From positions 1 through 14,002 of the forward strand of contig JAHIMW010000098.1 in the NCBI GenBank assembly GCA_018896355.1: a stretch of 14,002 nt of DNA, read 5' to 3'. Of the stretch, positions 6,495-13,599 are shown piece after piece; positions within the stretch are counted from its first letter, which is position 1, and each line of letters starts with the position of its first letter. Made by a program: the position numbers and the translations under genes. The notes under the pieces are model-generated. The model ran no database searches. It worked only from the letters and a program-made list of their open reading frames with translations, and had not been told where the DNA came from. The DNA comes from Pseudomonadota bacterium (lineage in GTDB: Bacteria; Desulfobacterota; Syntrophia; Syntrophales; UBA5619).

Positions 6495-7369
6495 CTTTTA
6501 TTCCTTCTAATCATGCTGCGCATGATGATGGCGATCAGATCAATCCCCAGCACCAGCGCGATCAGGACCAGGACCGTTCCGTACTGCAGCGGCCTCGTCT
6601 CTTCGATATGCGTTCCCGCCGTGGCCAGGACATAGATGTGATAGGGAAGGGCCATCACCTCGTCAAAGATCGATTTCGGTAGAACCGCGGTGAAAAAGGC
6701 CGCCGCCGTGAACATGATGGGCGCCGTCTCGCCGGCGGCGCGGCCGACCCCCAGGATCGCGCCGGTCAGGATGCCGGGCAGGGCCGAGGGGAGAACGATC
6801 CGGAAGATGGTGTCCCATTTCGAGACGCCCAGCGCGAGGGAGGCCTCGCGGAATGTCTGGGGCACCGCCTTGATGGCCTCCTCCGCGGCCCCGATGATCG
6901 TGGGCAGGATCAGAATGCCGAGCGTCAGCGCGCCGGCGAGGATGCAGGAACCGAACTTCAGAAAAACGACAAAGAAGCCGAGACCGAAGAGACCGAAAAC
7001 CACGGAGGGGACGCCGGCCAGGCAGTTCACGCCGACGCGGATGATCCGGCTGAGGGCGCCCTGCTTCGCGTACTCCGTCAGAAAGATCGCGGAAACGACC
7101 CCCAGCGGCAGGGCGACCAGGATCGCCCCCACGGTCAGATAGAAGGTGCCGACAATGGCCGGCATGATCCCGCCCTTCGTCATGGAATCGGTGGGCGGCT
7201 GGGTGAGAAACTCCCAGGTAATGGCCCGGAAGCCGTTGGCCAGGATGTAGGCGAGAATCCCCAACAGGGCGAGGGTGATGAGGAGTGCGGAGAGGCGCAC
7301 CGCGCCGAAGAACAGCCTCTGCTTGAAGTAACGCGATCTCATCGACGACTCGAAGGTTTTCCCGTTCAT
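6488..7369 (-). CDS. pstA: Phosphate ABC transporter permease PstA
   Basis: An inner-membrane permease that with PstC forms the phosphate channel. The 293-residue protein has about six hydrophobic segments, starting at LSALLITLALLGILAYILA. It carries the PstA-typical GGIMPAIVGTFYLT, GVPSVVFGLFGL and the cytoplasmic EAA loop EAIKAVPQTFREASLALGVS, which contacts PstB. AGETAPIMFTA, another PstA hallmark, is also present. Its ATG overlaps the pstC stop (ATGA), and its stop overlaps the pstB start. The extra N-terminal stretch MNGKTFESSMRSRYFKQ is hydrophilic and positively charged, consistent with a cytoplasmic N-terminus. Confidence 0.94.
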   Translation of the reverse strand: MNGKTFESSMRSRYFKQRLFFGAVRLSALLITLALLGILAYILANGFRAITWEFLTQPPTDSMTKGGIMPAIVGTFYLTVGAILVALPLGVVSAIFLTEYAKQGALSRIIRVGVNCLAGVPSVVFGLFGLGFFVVFLKFGSCILAGALTLGILILPTIIGAAEEAIKAVPQTFREASLALGVSKWDTIFRIVLPSALPGILTGAILGVGRAAGETAPIMFTAAAFFTAVLPKSIFDEVMALPYHIYVLATAGTHIEETRPLQYGTVLVLIALVLGIDLIAIIMRSMIRRNKRW

Positions 7370-8274
7370 AGCGTTCCCGACCCCGTCTCCCTGAACCGGT
7401 TGGAGATGTAATCGGCGATCAGATTGAACGCCAACGTGATCATGAAAAGAACGATGCCCGTGGCGAACAGCGCGTGGTAATGGCCGCTCCGGAAGGGCGC
7501 CTCGCCCATCTCCGCGGCGATGCTCGCCGTCATCGGCCGGACCGCATCGAAAATGGATTCGGGGATCGCCGCCGCACCCCCCGCCACCATGAGTACGACC
7601 ATCGTTTCGCCGATCGCCCGCGCCATTCCAAGGATCACCGCCGTTGAGATTCCCGAGAGAGCCGCCGGGATGATCACCCGGATGATCGTTTCATACCTCG
7701 TTGCGCCCAGCGCGTAGGAGGCCTCCTTGAACTCGCGGGGAACGGCGTACAGCGCGTCTTCCGAGATGCTGGAAATAGTCGGAATGGCCATGATCGCAAG
7801 CATGACGGCGGCGTTCACGATGTTGAGCCCCGTCGGCAGATCGAAGGTCTCCTGCAGCCAGGGTCCTACAATGACCATGCCGAAGAAACCGAGGACCACC
7901 GAGGGTAGCCCGGCCAACAGCTCGATGATGGACTTCAGGATCTCCTTGATGCCGGCCGGCGCGATCTCCGCGATGTAGACGGCGGAGAGGATCCCCAGCG
8001 GAACGGCGATAAGACAGGCGAAAAACGTGACGGCCAGCGAACCGACGATCAGCGGCCAGATCCCGTATTCCGGCGGTTCGTAGGTGGGATACCAGGCCGT
8101 CCCGAACAGGAAATCGGCTACCGAGATCTGTTTGAACAGCGGAATGCCTTCCCGAAAGAGAAAGACCAGGATCAGCCCCAACAGCAGCACCGACAGGAAC
8201 GCAAAAAAGCCGAACAGATTCCGGATGGCGATCTCTTTCACGCGTTTCGTCAGGCTGTGTTTCCGGTTTTTCAT
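7366..8274 (-). CDS. pstC: Phosphate ABC transporter permease PstC
   Basis: The second permease of the phosphate importer, 302 residues with about six membrane segments. Diagnostic stretches are FLFGTAWYPTYEPPEYGIWP in the periplasmic loop, GLPSVVLGFFGM, the EAA loop DALYAVPREFKEASYALGAT and MARAIGETMVVLMVAGG, all PstC-type. The gene begins 12 bases after the pstS stop. The only purine-rich stretch upstream is within the pstS 3' end, and CTCC lies where a Shine-Dalgarno would be expected, so initiation probably depends on coupling to pstS translation. This junction would allow more PstS than permease to be made, as is usual for ABC importers. Confidence 0.94.
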   Translation of the reverse strand: MKNRKHSLTKRVKEIAIRNLFGFFAFLSVLLLGLILVFLFREGIPLFKQISVADFLFGTAWYPTYEPPEYGIWPLIVGSLAVTFFACLIAVPLGILSAVYIAEIAPAGIKEILKSIIELLAGLPSVVLGFFGMVIVGPWLQETFDLPTGLNIVNAAVMLAIMAIPTISSISEDALYAVPREFKEASYALGATRYETIIRVIIPAALSGISTAVILGMARAIGETMVVLMVAGGAAAIPESIFDAVRPMTASIAAEMGEAPFRSGHYHALFATGIVLFMITLAFNLIADYISNRFRETGSGTL

Positions 8275-8286
8275 GTCGTCAGGAGA

Positions 8287-9123
8287 TTATTTCTTTCCAT
8301 TTTTATCGGCCGGTAGCGGAACAAATCCTTCCTTCTCAACCAGTTTCTGACCTTCGGAGCTCAGAATAAACTTGATGAACTTCGCCGTCTCGCCCTTCGG
8401 CTCCCCGTTCGTGTACATGTACAGATGCCGGGAAACCGGGTACTCCTTCGAAAGGGCCGTCTTCGCCGATGCCGCAACCCCGTTCACCGTCAGGGGCTTC
8501 ACCGCCTTGTTGATGTACCCGAACCCGATGTACCCGATCGCATACTTGTTCTTCGAAATCGCCTGCACGATCGCCCCGTTGGACGCCTGCATCTGCGCCT
8601 TCGGCGTCACCTTCGCCTTGTTCAGAACCATCTCGCCCCAGGCCTCGAACGTGCCCGAACTGCTGTCCCGGGAGATGACGACGATCTGCAGGTCGTCCCC
8701 ACCCACCTCTTTCCAGTTCGTGATCTTCCCCTGGTAGATCTGGCTCAACTGATCGATCGTCAGGTCCTTCACCCGGTTCTTCGGGTTTACGATCGGCACG
8801 ATCGCGTCGATCGCCACCGCGATCTCCTTCGGCTCGATACCCTTCGACTTCGCCAGCGCCGCCTCTGCGCTTTTGATCTCCCGCGATGAGTTCGCGATGT
8901 CCGTCGACCCGTCGATCAGCGCCTTGATCCCCTCGCCGGATCCGCCGCCGGAAAGGGAGATCCTCGCGCCCGGATTCGCCTTCATGTAGGCCTCCAGCGC
9001 CACCTGCGCCACCGGCAGAACCGTCGTCGATCCCTTGATGACAATGTTTTCCGCAAAGGCCGTGCCCGCTCCAATCGCCAGGCAAAACCCGCCCAAGATC
9101 AACTGCTGAAAAAATTTTCTCAT
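8287..9123 (-). CDS. pstS: Periplasmic phosphate-binding protein PstS
   Basis: A high-affinity phosphate receptor that feeds PstCAB. The 278-residue protein starts with a classical signal peptide (MRKFFQQLILGGFCLAIG, cleavage likely after AFA at residue 24). Binding loops follow: IVIKGSTTVLPVAQ, LSGGGSGEGIKALIDGSTDI with NSSREI, and VISRDSSSGTFEAW. I chose the start at 9123 rather than an upstream in-frame Met at 9213 because AAGGAGG lies directly before it and the signal peptide begins here. The 30 extra codons would also cover the promoter. It is the first gene of the pst-pho operon, and a degraded second copy exists at 2320-2476. The protein resembles the shorter PstS family (about 270-280 residues). 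Confidence 0.94.
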   Translation of the reverse strand: MRKFFQQLILGGFCLAIGAGTAFAENIVIKGSTTVLPVAQVALEAYMKANPGARISLSGGGSGEGIKALIDGSTDIANSSREIKSAEAALAKSKGIEPKEIAVAIDAIVPIVNPKNRVKDLTIDQLSQIYQGKITNWKEVGGDDLQIVVISRDSSSGTFEAWGEMVLNKAKVTPKAQMQASNGAIVQAISKNKYAIGYIGFGYINKAVKPLTVNGVAASAKTALSKEYPVSRHLYMYTNGEPKGETAKFIKFILSSEGQKLVEKEGFVPLPADKNGKK

Positions 9124-9151
9124 TTTGTTTCCTCCTTCATTTTTTCGGCAC

Positions 9152-9185
9152 AATATAACGGAGGATTGTTGCAGTTTGATGACGG
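9152..9185 (-). promoter_or_regulatory. PHO box and -10 element of the pstS-phoB operon
   Basis: On the minus strand CCGTCATCAAACTGCAAC (9185-9168) matches the E. coli PHO-box consensus, two CTGTCA-type half sites 11 bases apart, at 13 of 18 positions by my count. Ten bases further comes TATATT (9157-9152), exactly the PHO-box to -10 spacing known from PhoB-activated promoters. A third weaker half site, CTTCACA, lies 11 bases upstream. This predicts PhoB autoregulation of its own operon. Confidence 0.68.
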
Positions 9186-9281
9186 CTTTGTGAAGATTCG
9201 GTGAATTCCCCAAAGAGGGTTCTCTGCGGCGCCATCGTTTGTTCCCCCGCAGAAGTCCGGCGGAGGGATCTTACCACAAAT

Positions 9282-9309
9282 TTGTAATTTGTAAAATCGG
9301 GTGTATGAT
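9282..9309 (+). promoter_or_regulatory. Possible promoter of the wrbA remnant
   Basis: TTGTAA (9282-9287), 16 bases and TATGAT (9304-9309) form a moderate sigma70-like promoter about 30 bases before the wrbA-like start. The surrounding A/T-rich direct repeat (ATTTGTAA, TTTGTAAAA) contrasts with the GC-rich neighbourhood. It may now serve the downstream TPR gene. Confidence 0.35.
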
Positions 9310-9338
9310 TCTTCTTAACTCAGGAAAGGAGGAACATC

Positions 9339-9428
9339 ATGAAGGTTTTCATCGTATATTATTCCATGTATGGCCATATCCACCGGATGGCGGAAGCGGT
9401 CCGGGAAGGCGAAGTTCTGCGCTGGTGA
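9339..9428 (+). pseudogene. wrbA: wrbA, 5' remnant (flavodoxin-like quinone reductase)
   Basis: The short reading frame starts MKVFIVYYSMYGHIHRMAEA and continues VREGEVLRW before a TGA. The opening is unmistakably that of WrbA, the FMN-dependent NAD(P)H:quinone oxidoreductase (typically about 200 residues), including the phosphate-binding loop YYSMYGH. Only 29 codons remain. After VREG the match ends and none of the later WrbA sequence is found before the TPR gene, so a large internal deletion is likely rather than a point mutation. The start region is intact, with AAAGGAGG before the ATG, so a 29-residue peptide might still be made. It lies divergently from pstS. Confidence 0.72.
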
Positions 9429-9548
9429 ATTTCATTGCCGCATGCCCGTAACCGGGGCATCGCGTTGAATCCGGAGGAGCGGATTTCGACCATCCGCAGG
9501 CCCGACAAAGGTTCCGGGTCAAGATTGATGGAGGAGGTTAGGTCTGAT

Positions 9549-10256
9549 ATGGCAACGCAACGCAAACAGCAGACGCAAACGAAACAAGGGCCAAGACCCG
9601 CAACGAATGAAACGGCGGCTCGTCTATTTCTGACCGGCTTCGTCTGCCTATGCATCGGGCTCGGAATCGGCTATCTCTTCGGCAAACAATCAGCGGGGGT
9701 AAGCGCCCCCGTCGCATCGATGCCGTTCCAGGCGCAAACGTCCCCCCCATCCCAGGGTCAGCCGCCGATGCAGAATCCTGCCCTCGCCGCCAAAAACGAG
9801 GCCGGCCTCAGGGCGCTGCTGATGGCCAACCCGAAAAATCTCGACGCGCTCATCCAACTCGGCAATCTTTATTACGATCAGGGACAGCACCTGCAGGCGG
9901 TTGAGTGGTACGGCAAGGCGCTGGACATCGATCCCCGGAATCCCAATGTGCGCACGGATCGGGGTACCAGCTATTGGAATCTCAACCGGCCTGACGAGGC
10001 TATAGCCGAGTTCCAGAAGTCTCTTCAGGTGGATCCGGGCCACGCACAGACCCTCTACAACATGGGGTTGGTTTACCTGCAGGGCAAGAACAATATCGCG
10101 GAAACGAAGAAGGCCTGGCAAAAGCTGCTGGCGGTTAATCCGAATTATCCCAACCGTGCCGATATCGAGCGGCAATTGGCCTCCATGGCGGCGCCCCCTC
10201 CGGTCGGAGCCCCGGCCGCGCAGAAAAACGCGGGCCCGGCCGGCCAAAAAAAATGA
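9549..10256 (+). CDS. Membrane-anchored TPR-repeat protein
   Basis: A 235-residue protein with a basic, Gln-rich N-terminus, one transmembrane helix (about 26-44, LFLTGFVCLCIGLGIGYLFG) and a Pro/Gln-rich linker. Three tandem tetratricopeptide repeats follow at about 97-130, 131-164 and 165-199 (e.g. LDALIQLGNLYYDQGQHLQA, NPNVRTDRGTSYWNLNRPDE), then an Ala/Pro-rich tail. TPRs mediate protein-protein contacts. The architecture resembles membrane-tethered assembly or cytochrome c-biogenesis (CcmH/NrfG-like) TPR proteins, but no partner gene is nearby, so the role is unknown. I placed the start at 9549 because GGAGGAGG lies 11-14 bases upstream; in-frame ATGs at 9435 and 9528 are possible but precede or overlap that site. 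It is the only intact plus-strand gene. Confidence 0.8.
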   Translation: MATQRKQQTQTKQGPRPATNETAARLFLTGFVCLCIGLGIGYLFGKQSAGVSAPVASMPFQAQTSPPSQGQPPMQNPALAAKNEAGLRALLMANPKNLDALIQLGNLYYDQGQHLQAVEWYGKALDIDPRNPNVRTDRGTSYWNLNRPDEAIAEFQKSLQVDPGHAQTLYNMGLVYLQGKNNIAETKKAWQKLLAVNPNYPNRADIERQLASMAAPPPVGAPAAQKNAGPAGQKK

Positions 10257-10373
10257 CCCGTTCGGATCACCGGCAGGATCGAATGCTTAGCCCGGCTCCG
10301 GCCTTGGACCTCCCGCCTGATCCTGCGGAAGGGCCTCCACATCGAGAATGACACCTCTCAAAAACTCGCCATT

Positions 10374-10467
10374 TGTCATTGCGAGAAGGCCAAAGGCCGA
10401 CGAAGCAATCCCATAACCATTCGATAAACCATGAGATTGCTTCGTCGCTACGCTCCTCGCAATGACA
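10374..10467. repeat. 94-bp interspersed inverted-repeat element (MITE/REP-like)
   Basis: Outer arms TGTCATTGCGAG (10374-10385) and CTCGCAATGACA (10456-10467) are perfect reverse complements. Inner arms GACGAAGCAATC (10399-10410) and GATTGCTTCGTC (10435-10446) are too, with a 24-base loop. This CATTGCGAG/GAAGCAATC unit is a widely seen dispersed palindromic repeat in bacterial genomes. It is the main content of the roughly 300-base gap between the TPR gene and the QueG-like gene, in which I see no coding region. Confidence 0.75.
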
Positions 10468-10560
10468 GGAAGGGCAGAAATTCAAAGATCTCAGAATGGC
10501 TGGCAGGAAGCGCCCTGTTCGTGGGCCCGTTTCGCCGTCTTTGAACAGGCCTCCCCGAAG

Positions 10561-11442
10561 TTACTTTGTTCGAGCGGGGAGGGGGATCTTTGCCTCGCAG
10601 GGGACGCCGACCTGGCAGAGACCGCAGCCGGACGTCTCAAAACCAAACCGGGACAGGATCGATTTTGACGCTACCTCGCGGACGTAGGTCTCACATTTTT
10701 CCTTGTCATGCCCCTCCCGGGTGATGGCGTCCGCCGGGCAGCGCTCGATGCATTTGCCGCAGCTCCCGTTGAAGTGGAAGAGGCAGTAAGCGTGGTGATC
10801 GGTGTAGGGCCGCTCCGACGGGGGGACGGCGATCCGGGACACGACGGAGCCGCAGCGCATCGCCTTTCCCATCGGGGTGATCAGGCCGTCGCACAGACCG
10901 AAGGTGCCGAGTCCGGAGGCGAACGCCGCATGCCGCTCCGACCAGGAAGAGGCGAAACCGTAGCGGGCGGATTTTTCCCATTTCCAGGCGGGCGCGTTCA
11001 AGGGTGCGACGGCCTCGTAACCGGCCTCACGAAAGACCCCCACCAGATGGTTGCGCAGCTTGATGTTGAACTCCTCCCCATATTTGCGGGATCTTGCCCA
11101 TCTCTCCGCGGAAACGGCCTTTTCCCGGCGGTTGTCACGCCGGGTCTGTTTCGTCTGCGGCAGGATCCAGGAGATCACGGTCAATTCGCCGGGTTCGACC
11201 CGCAGCCCGGGAAATGTCGCGGCGAAGATCTCCTGCGGGGTCCAGTAGAACGGGCCGATATCCTCTTTGAACTTCGGATAGAGCGGGTCGTCGCCGCGGG
11301 AGAAGCCGATGAGCGGCTCCGCCCACGCCGGTTCATGGACGCCTTCGAACTGAAGGCTGTTCTCAGCGGAGGCCGTGTATCGGATGATGCAATCCCGGAT
11401 CCACGCCGCCGCGTCGTGCTTCCCCCTCGCCGTCTTCCCCAT
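10561..11442 (-). CDS. QueG-like 4Fe-4S protein (epoxyqueuosine reductase family)
   Basis: A 293-residue iron-sulfur protein related to epoxyqueuosine reductase QueG, whose true members use cobalamin and two [4Fe-4S] clusters in tRNA queuosine synthesis. Two ferredoxin-type clusters can be seen: SCGKCIERCP (Cys228, 231, 235, with Cys282 or 250) and CGLCQVGVPC (Cys273, 276, 282). The conserved core ASSWSERHAAFASGLGTFGL and MRCGSVVSRI matches the QueG/COG1600 fold. The N-terminal block with WAEPLIGFSRGDDPLYPKFK, GPFYWTPQEIF and ELTVISWILPQT belongs to a divergent subfamily common in anaerobes that databases often label epoxyqueuosine reductase. Its true function is unclear. GGGAGGTG precedes its ATG. 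It is co-directional with hgcAB, 169 bases downstream, so a link through corrinoid or electron transfer is possible but unproven. Confidence 0.8.
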   Translation of the reverse strand: MGKTARGKHDAAAWIRDCIIRYTASAENSLQFEGVHEPAWAEPLIGFSRGDDPLYPKFKEDIGPFYWTPQEIFAATFPGLRVEPGELTVISWILPQTKQTRRDNRREKAVSAERWARSRKYGEEFNIKLRNHLVGVFREAGYEAVAPLNAPAWKWEKSARYGFASSWSERHAAFASGLGTFGLCDGLITPMGKAMRCGSVVSRIAVPPSERPYTDHHAYCLFHFNGSCGKCIERCPADAITREGHDKEKCETYVREVASKSILSRFGFETSGCGLCQVGVPCEAKIPLPARTK

Positions 11443-11611
11443 GGTTCACCTCCCTGATCGTCTGGGAACGCCCCCGTTGATAAACAACCGTTTCCCGACC
11501 GCCCTAAAACAAAAAGCGGTACGGCCGGGAGCGATTACGCGGGCGATCATATTCCGAAACGGCGATGTTTGCCACCGGAAAATATAGGAACGGCTCGTAA
11601 CGGACGAACCC

Positions 11612-11941
11612 CTACCCGCAGCAGCCCTTCTCATTCGCGGCGGGGGAAGAGCATCCGCTATCGCTCGGACCGCAACACGGCTGATCGGTCCGCCCCAACA
11701 TGGCGTTGATCACCGCCGCCGCGCAGCCGACGCCGGCCTGCACGGAAATCGCTTCGAACGGACAGTTCCGGCTGCAGGCGCCGCACTCCATACACGCGTC
11801 CCGATCCCGGATCTCGGCATGCCTCGTGTTCATTTTAAACACCTCGTGGGGACAGACCTCCAGGCACATCCCGCAGCCGGTGCATTTCTCGCGATCGAGT
11901 TTCAGAGTGACCACATCTTTCAGGTAAGTCAGTTGTCTCAT
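11612..11941 (-). CDS. hgcB: HgcB, ferredoxin of mercury methylation
   Basis: HgcB is a small 2[4Fe-4S] ferredoxin essential for methylmercury formation; it is thought to reduce the corrinoid of HgcA and to help deliver Hg(II). In the 109 residues, cluster 1 is CTGCGMCLEVCP (Cys20, 23, 26, 30) and cluster 2 is CMECGACSRNCP (Cys50, 53, 56, 60), which includes the HgcB-specific ECGAC motif. The additional conserved Cys73 sits in GVGCAAAVI, at the same number as in the studied ND132 protein. The tail holds two vicinal pairs, Cys89-Cys90 and Cys107-Cys108, plus Cys97. Known HgcB proteins typically end in one vicinal pair, so this tail is longer. AGGAGT precedes the ATG, which starts 10 bases after the hgcA stop, indicating one transcript. 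Confidence 0.95.
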   Translation of the reverse strand: MRQLTYLKDVVTLKLDREKCTGCGMCLEVCPHEVFKMNTRHAEIRDRDACMECGACSRNCPFEAISVQAGVGCAAAVINAMLGRTDQPCCGPSDSGCSSPAANEKGCCG

Positions 11942-11951
11942 CGTAAGACTC

Positions 11952-13118
11952 CTATGCTATCAAACGTGACGCAACCCATATAATCAGGCCGCTCAATCCC
12001 ATTCCGATCTCCGTGGGGAGCGCCCACCGCATCTCCTTGTTCACCCCGGAAAGGGATGTATAGGTGGATGCCCCGGTAAAATTCATCGCCAGAAAGGCCG
12101 TTACGGCCGGGATGATCAGCAGCCACGCCAGAATGCCGAGCCGCCCCGCCCACATCGACGGATCGTACCCCTGCAGGGTAAGCATAATGACCGCCACGAC
12201 CGCACCGAGCACCAATCCCTTCGCCGAGAATGCCCGTCCGGGGAGATACGGTAAAAGAAGGGGATGGATCACCGCCCCCCCCACGATCGCACTCAGAAAC
12301 GCCAAGACGGCAAAGGAGCCGTCATGAAGGGCGTTCGCCCAGAAACCGGCAGGACCGCCTATGCCGCCGAGGAGGAACAGGAGAGGCGCGATGATCAATG
12401 TCGGTTTTATGGTTTCAATCAGCTCGATCGGGATTAGGACGGCCCTCTCCTTGAATGGGAAGGTCTTGAGGCGCATTGTGCTTGTGGCCTTGAAACCGGC
12501 ATCGATATAGGCCGGCAGGTCCTCGGCCTTGATCGGACCGTAACGGACGCCGAATCCGGAGAGTTTCTTGACAGTGTGGGCGGCTACGCCCGGCGCCCCC
12601 AACTGGGGCAGGATCAACGACCGGTGGCCGACGACCTCTTTCAGGCCGCTCGATTCGATCCTGCCGACCAGCTCTTCCGTGCCGAAGGTCCCCTTTCCGG
12701 CGGCGCACCAGACGTTGATCCCCTTCGTATCGAGCGCCAGGATCCAGAGATCCCGGCCGGGCAGGGCGCTCCTCAGCTCGTCGAAGCTCATCTTGTAATT
12801 GGCGCTCACCAGGACAGGCGACTCCCGATGCGGATTCCCCAGCGCGTACAGACCCGGATCGACGGCGTAATCCATCCGGCCGACCCCCCAGCGGGCCTTG
12901 ACGGCCCCCCAGCGATCCCGCCATTGCAACTCCGAGGATACCCGAGGCAAGCTTCCGGCCGGCGTCGAAACGGATCCGATCACGAAACCCTGGCCGAGGC
13001 GCGGAAGGCCCGTCCGCGTCTCGCCGGCGCCGCCCCCACAGCAGGCGGAACCGGGATAGGACGGCAGAACGATGGTCTCTTGCTGTTGACAACAAGAGGG
13101 CTGACTCGATTGTTTCAT
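11952..13118 (-). CDS. hgcA: HgcA, corrinoid mercury methyltransferase
   Basis: HgcA transfers a methyl group from its corrinoid to Hg(II). Using the 388-residue start, the cytoplasmic corrinoid domain contains the diagnostic cap-helix motif NVWCAAGKGTFGT, with Cys138 as the expected lower cobalt ligand. The C-terminal half has about five transmembrane helices (from about residue 240) and includes the family-typical NFTGASTYTSLSGV. I chose the ATG at 13118 because GGAGG sits seven bases before it; a GTG at 13142 would add eight residues but overlaps the regulator's stop. The N-terminus carries vicinal cysteine pairs at 9-10 (PSCC) and 26-27 (SACC). The key cysteine sits about 45 residues later than in the studied ND132 protein, indicating an N-terminal extension. 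It lies 16 bases after marR and 10 before hgcB. Confidence 0.96.
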   Translation of the reverse strand: MKQSSQPSCCQQQETIVLPSYPGSACCGGGAGETRTGLPRLGQGFVIGSVSTPAGSLPRVSSELQWRDRWGAVKARWGVGRMDYAVDPGLYALGNPHRESPVLVSANYKMSFDELRSALPGRDLWILALDTKGINVWCAAGKGTFGTEELVGRIESSGLKEVVGHRSLILPQLGAPGVAAHTVKKLSGFGVRYGPIKAEDLPAYIDAGFKATSTMRLKTFPFKERAVLIPIELIETIKPTLIIAPLLFLLGGIGGPAGFWANALHDGSFAVLAFLSAIVGGAVIHPLLLPYLPGRAFSAKGLVLGAVVAVIMLTLQGYDPSMWAGRLGILAWLLIIPAVTAFLAMNFTGASTYTSLSGVNKEMRWALPTEIGMGLSGLIIWVASRLIA

Positions 13119-13134
13119 AACCCATCCTCCGTAA

Positions 13135-13599
13135 TTATTCACAGCACCGACACGCGACGGCGGCGCTTTTCATGGCCCCCGTAAACACCCTGACCGACTC
13201 CAGAACCGCCTTCCTCTGCCCTTCCGGGATCCGCCGGGCGATATTTTGGAAAAAACCCCCCAGGCACAGCCAGACCCTCCGGTGGGTCTCCCTCCCCTCT
13301 TCCGTCAAGGTAAGCCGTGCCGCCCGGGAATCATGCGCCGCCCTGTCGCGTTTCAAGAGGCCCTTCCGGATCAGCGGATTCACCAGGCGGGTGGTCGTAC
13401 TCTTCTCCACGGAAAGGATCCCGTGAAGCTCCGCCAGACCCAATTCCCCTTTTTTCGCGACGGCGTCCAGGATAATAAACTGATGGAATGTGACGTCCTG
13501 GCAAATGGCCTCATCCCGGCTGCAGCACCGGATCTCCCGGGCGAGTCCCATGATTATTTCCATGATTTCCCGGCAGTTCTTATCGAGGTTCGTTGACAT
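13135..13599 (-). CDS. Cysteine-rich MarR-family regulator upstream of hgcAB
   Basis: A winged-helix transcription factor, 154 residues from the ATG at 13599. The MarR core can be followed: FHQFIILDAVAKKGELGLAE, recognition helix VEKSTTTRLVNPLIRKGLL, wing KRDRAAHDSRAARLTLTEEG, then C-terminal dimerisation helices. Unusual are the cysteines: Cys9, vicinal Cys25-Cys26, Cys33, Cys112 and a terminal CRCCE (Cys150, 152, 153). They could bind a soft metal(loid) such as Hg(II) or As(III), or sense redox. It is the first gene of a tight three-gene run with hgcA and hgcB, so it probably controls them and itself. No strong Shine-Dalgarno precedes 13599; a Met at codon 13 or an upstream Met at 13662 are alternatives. 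Known hgcAB loci more often have ArsR-type regulators. Confidence 0.85.
   Translation of the reverse strand: MSTNLDKNCREIMEIIMGLAREIRCCSRDEAICQDVTFHQFIILDAVAKKGELGLAELHGILSVEKSTTTRLVNPLIRKGLLKRDRAAHDSRAARLTLTEEGRETHRRVWLCLGGFFQNIARRIPEGQRKAVLESVRVFTGAMKSAAVACRCCE

Noticed and set aside
5007..6635. 542-codon plus-strand ORF over phoU, pstB and the pstA end
   Set aside because: Long antisense frames are common in GC-rich genes. The minus-strand products are textbook PhoU, PstB and PstA.
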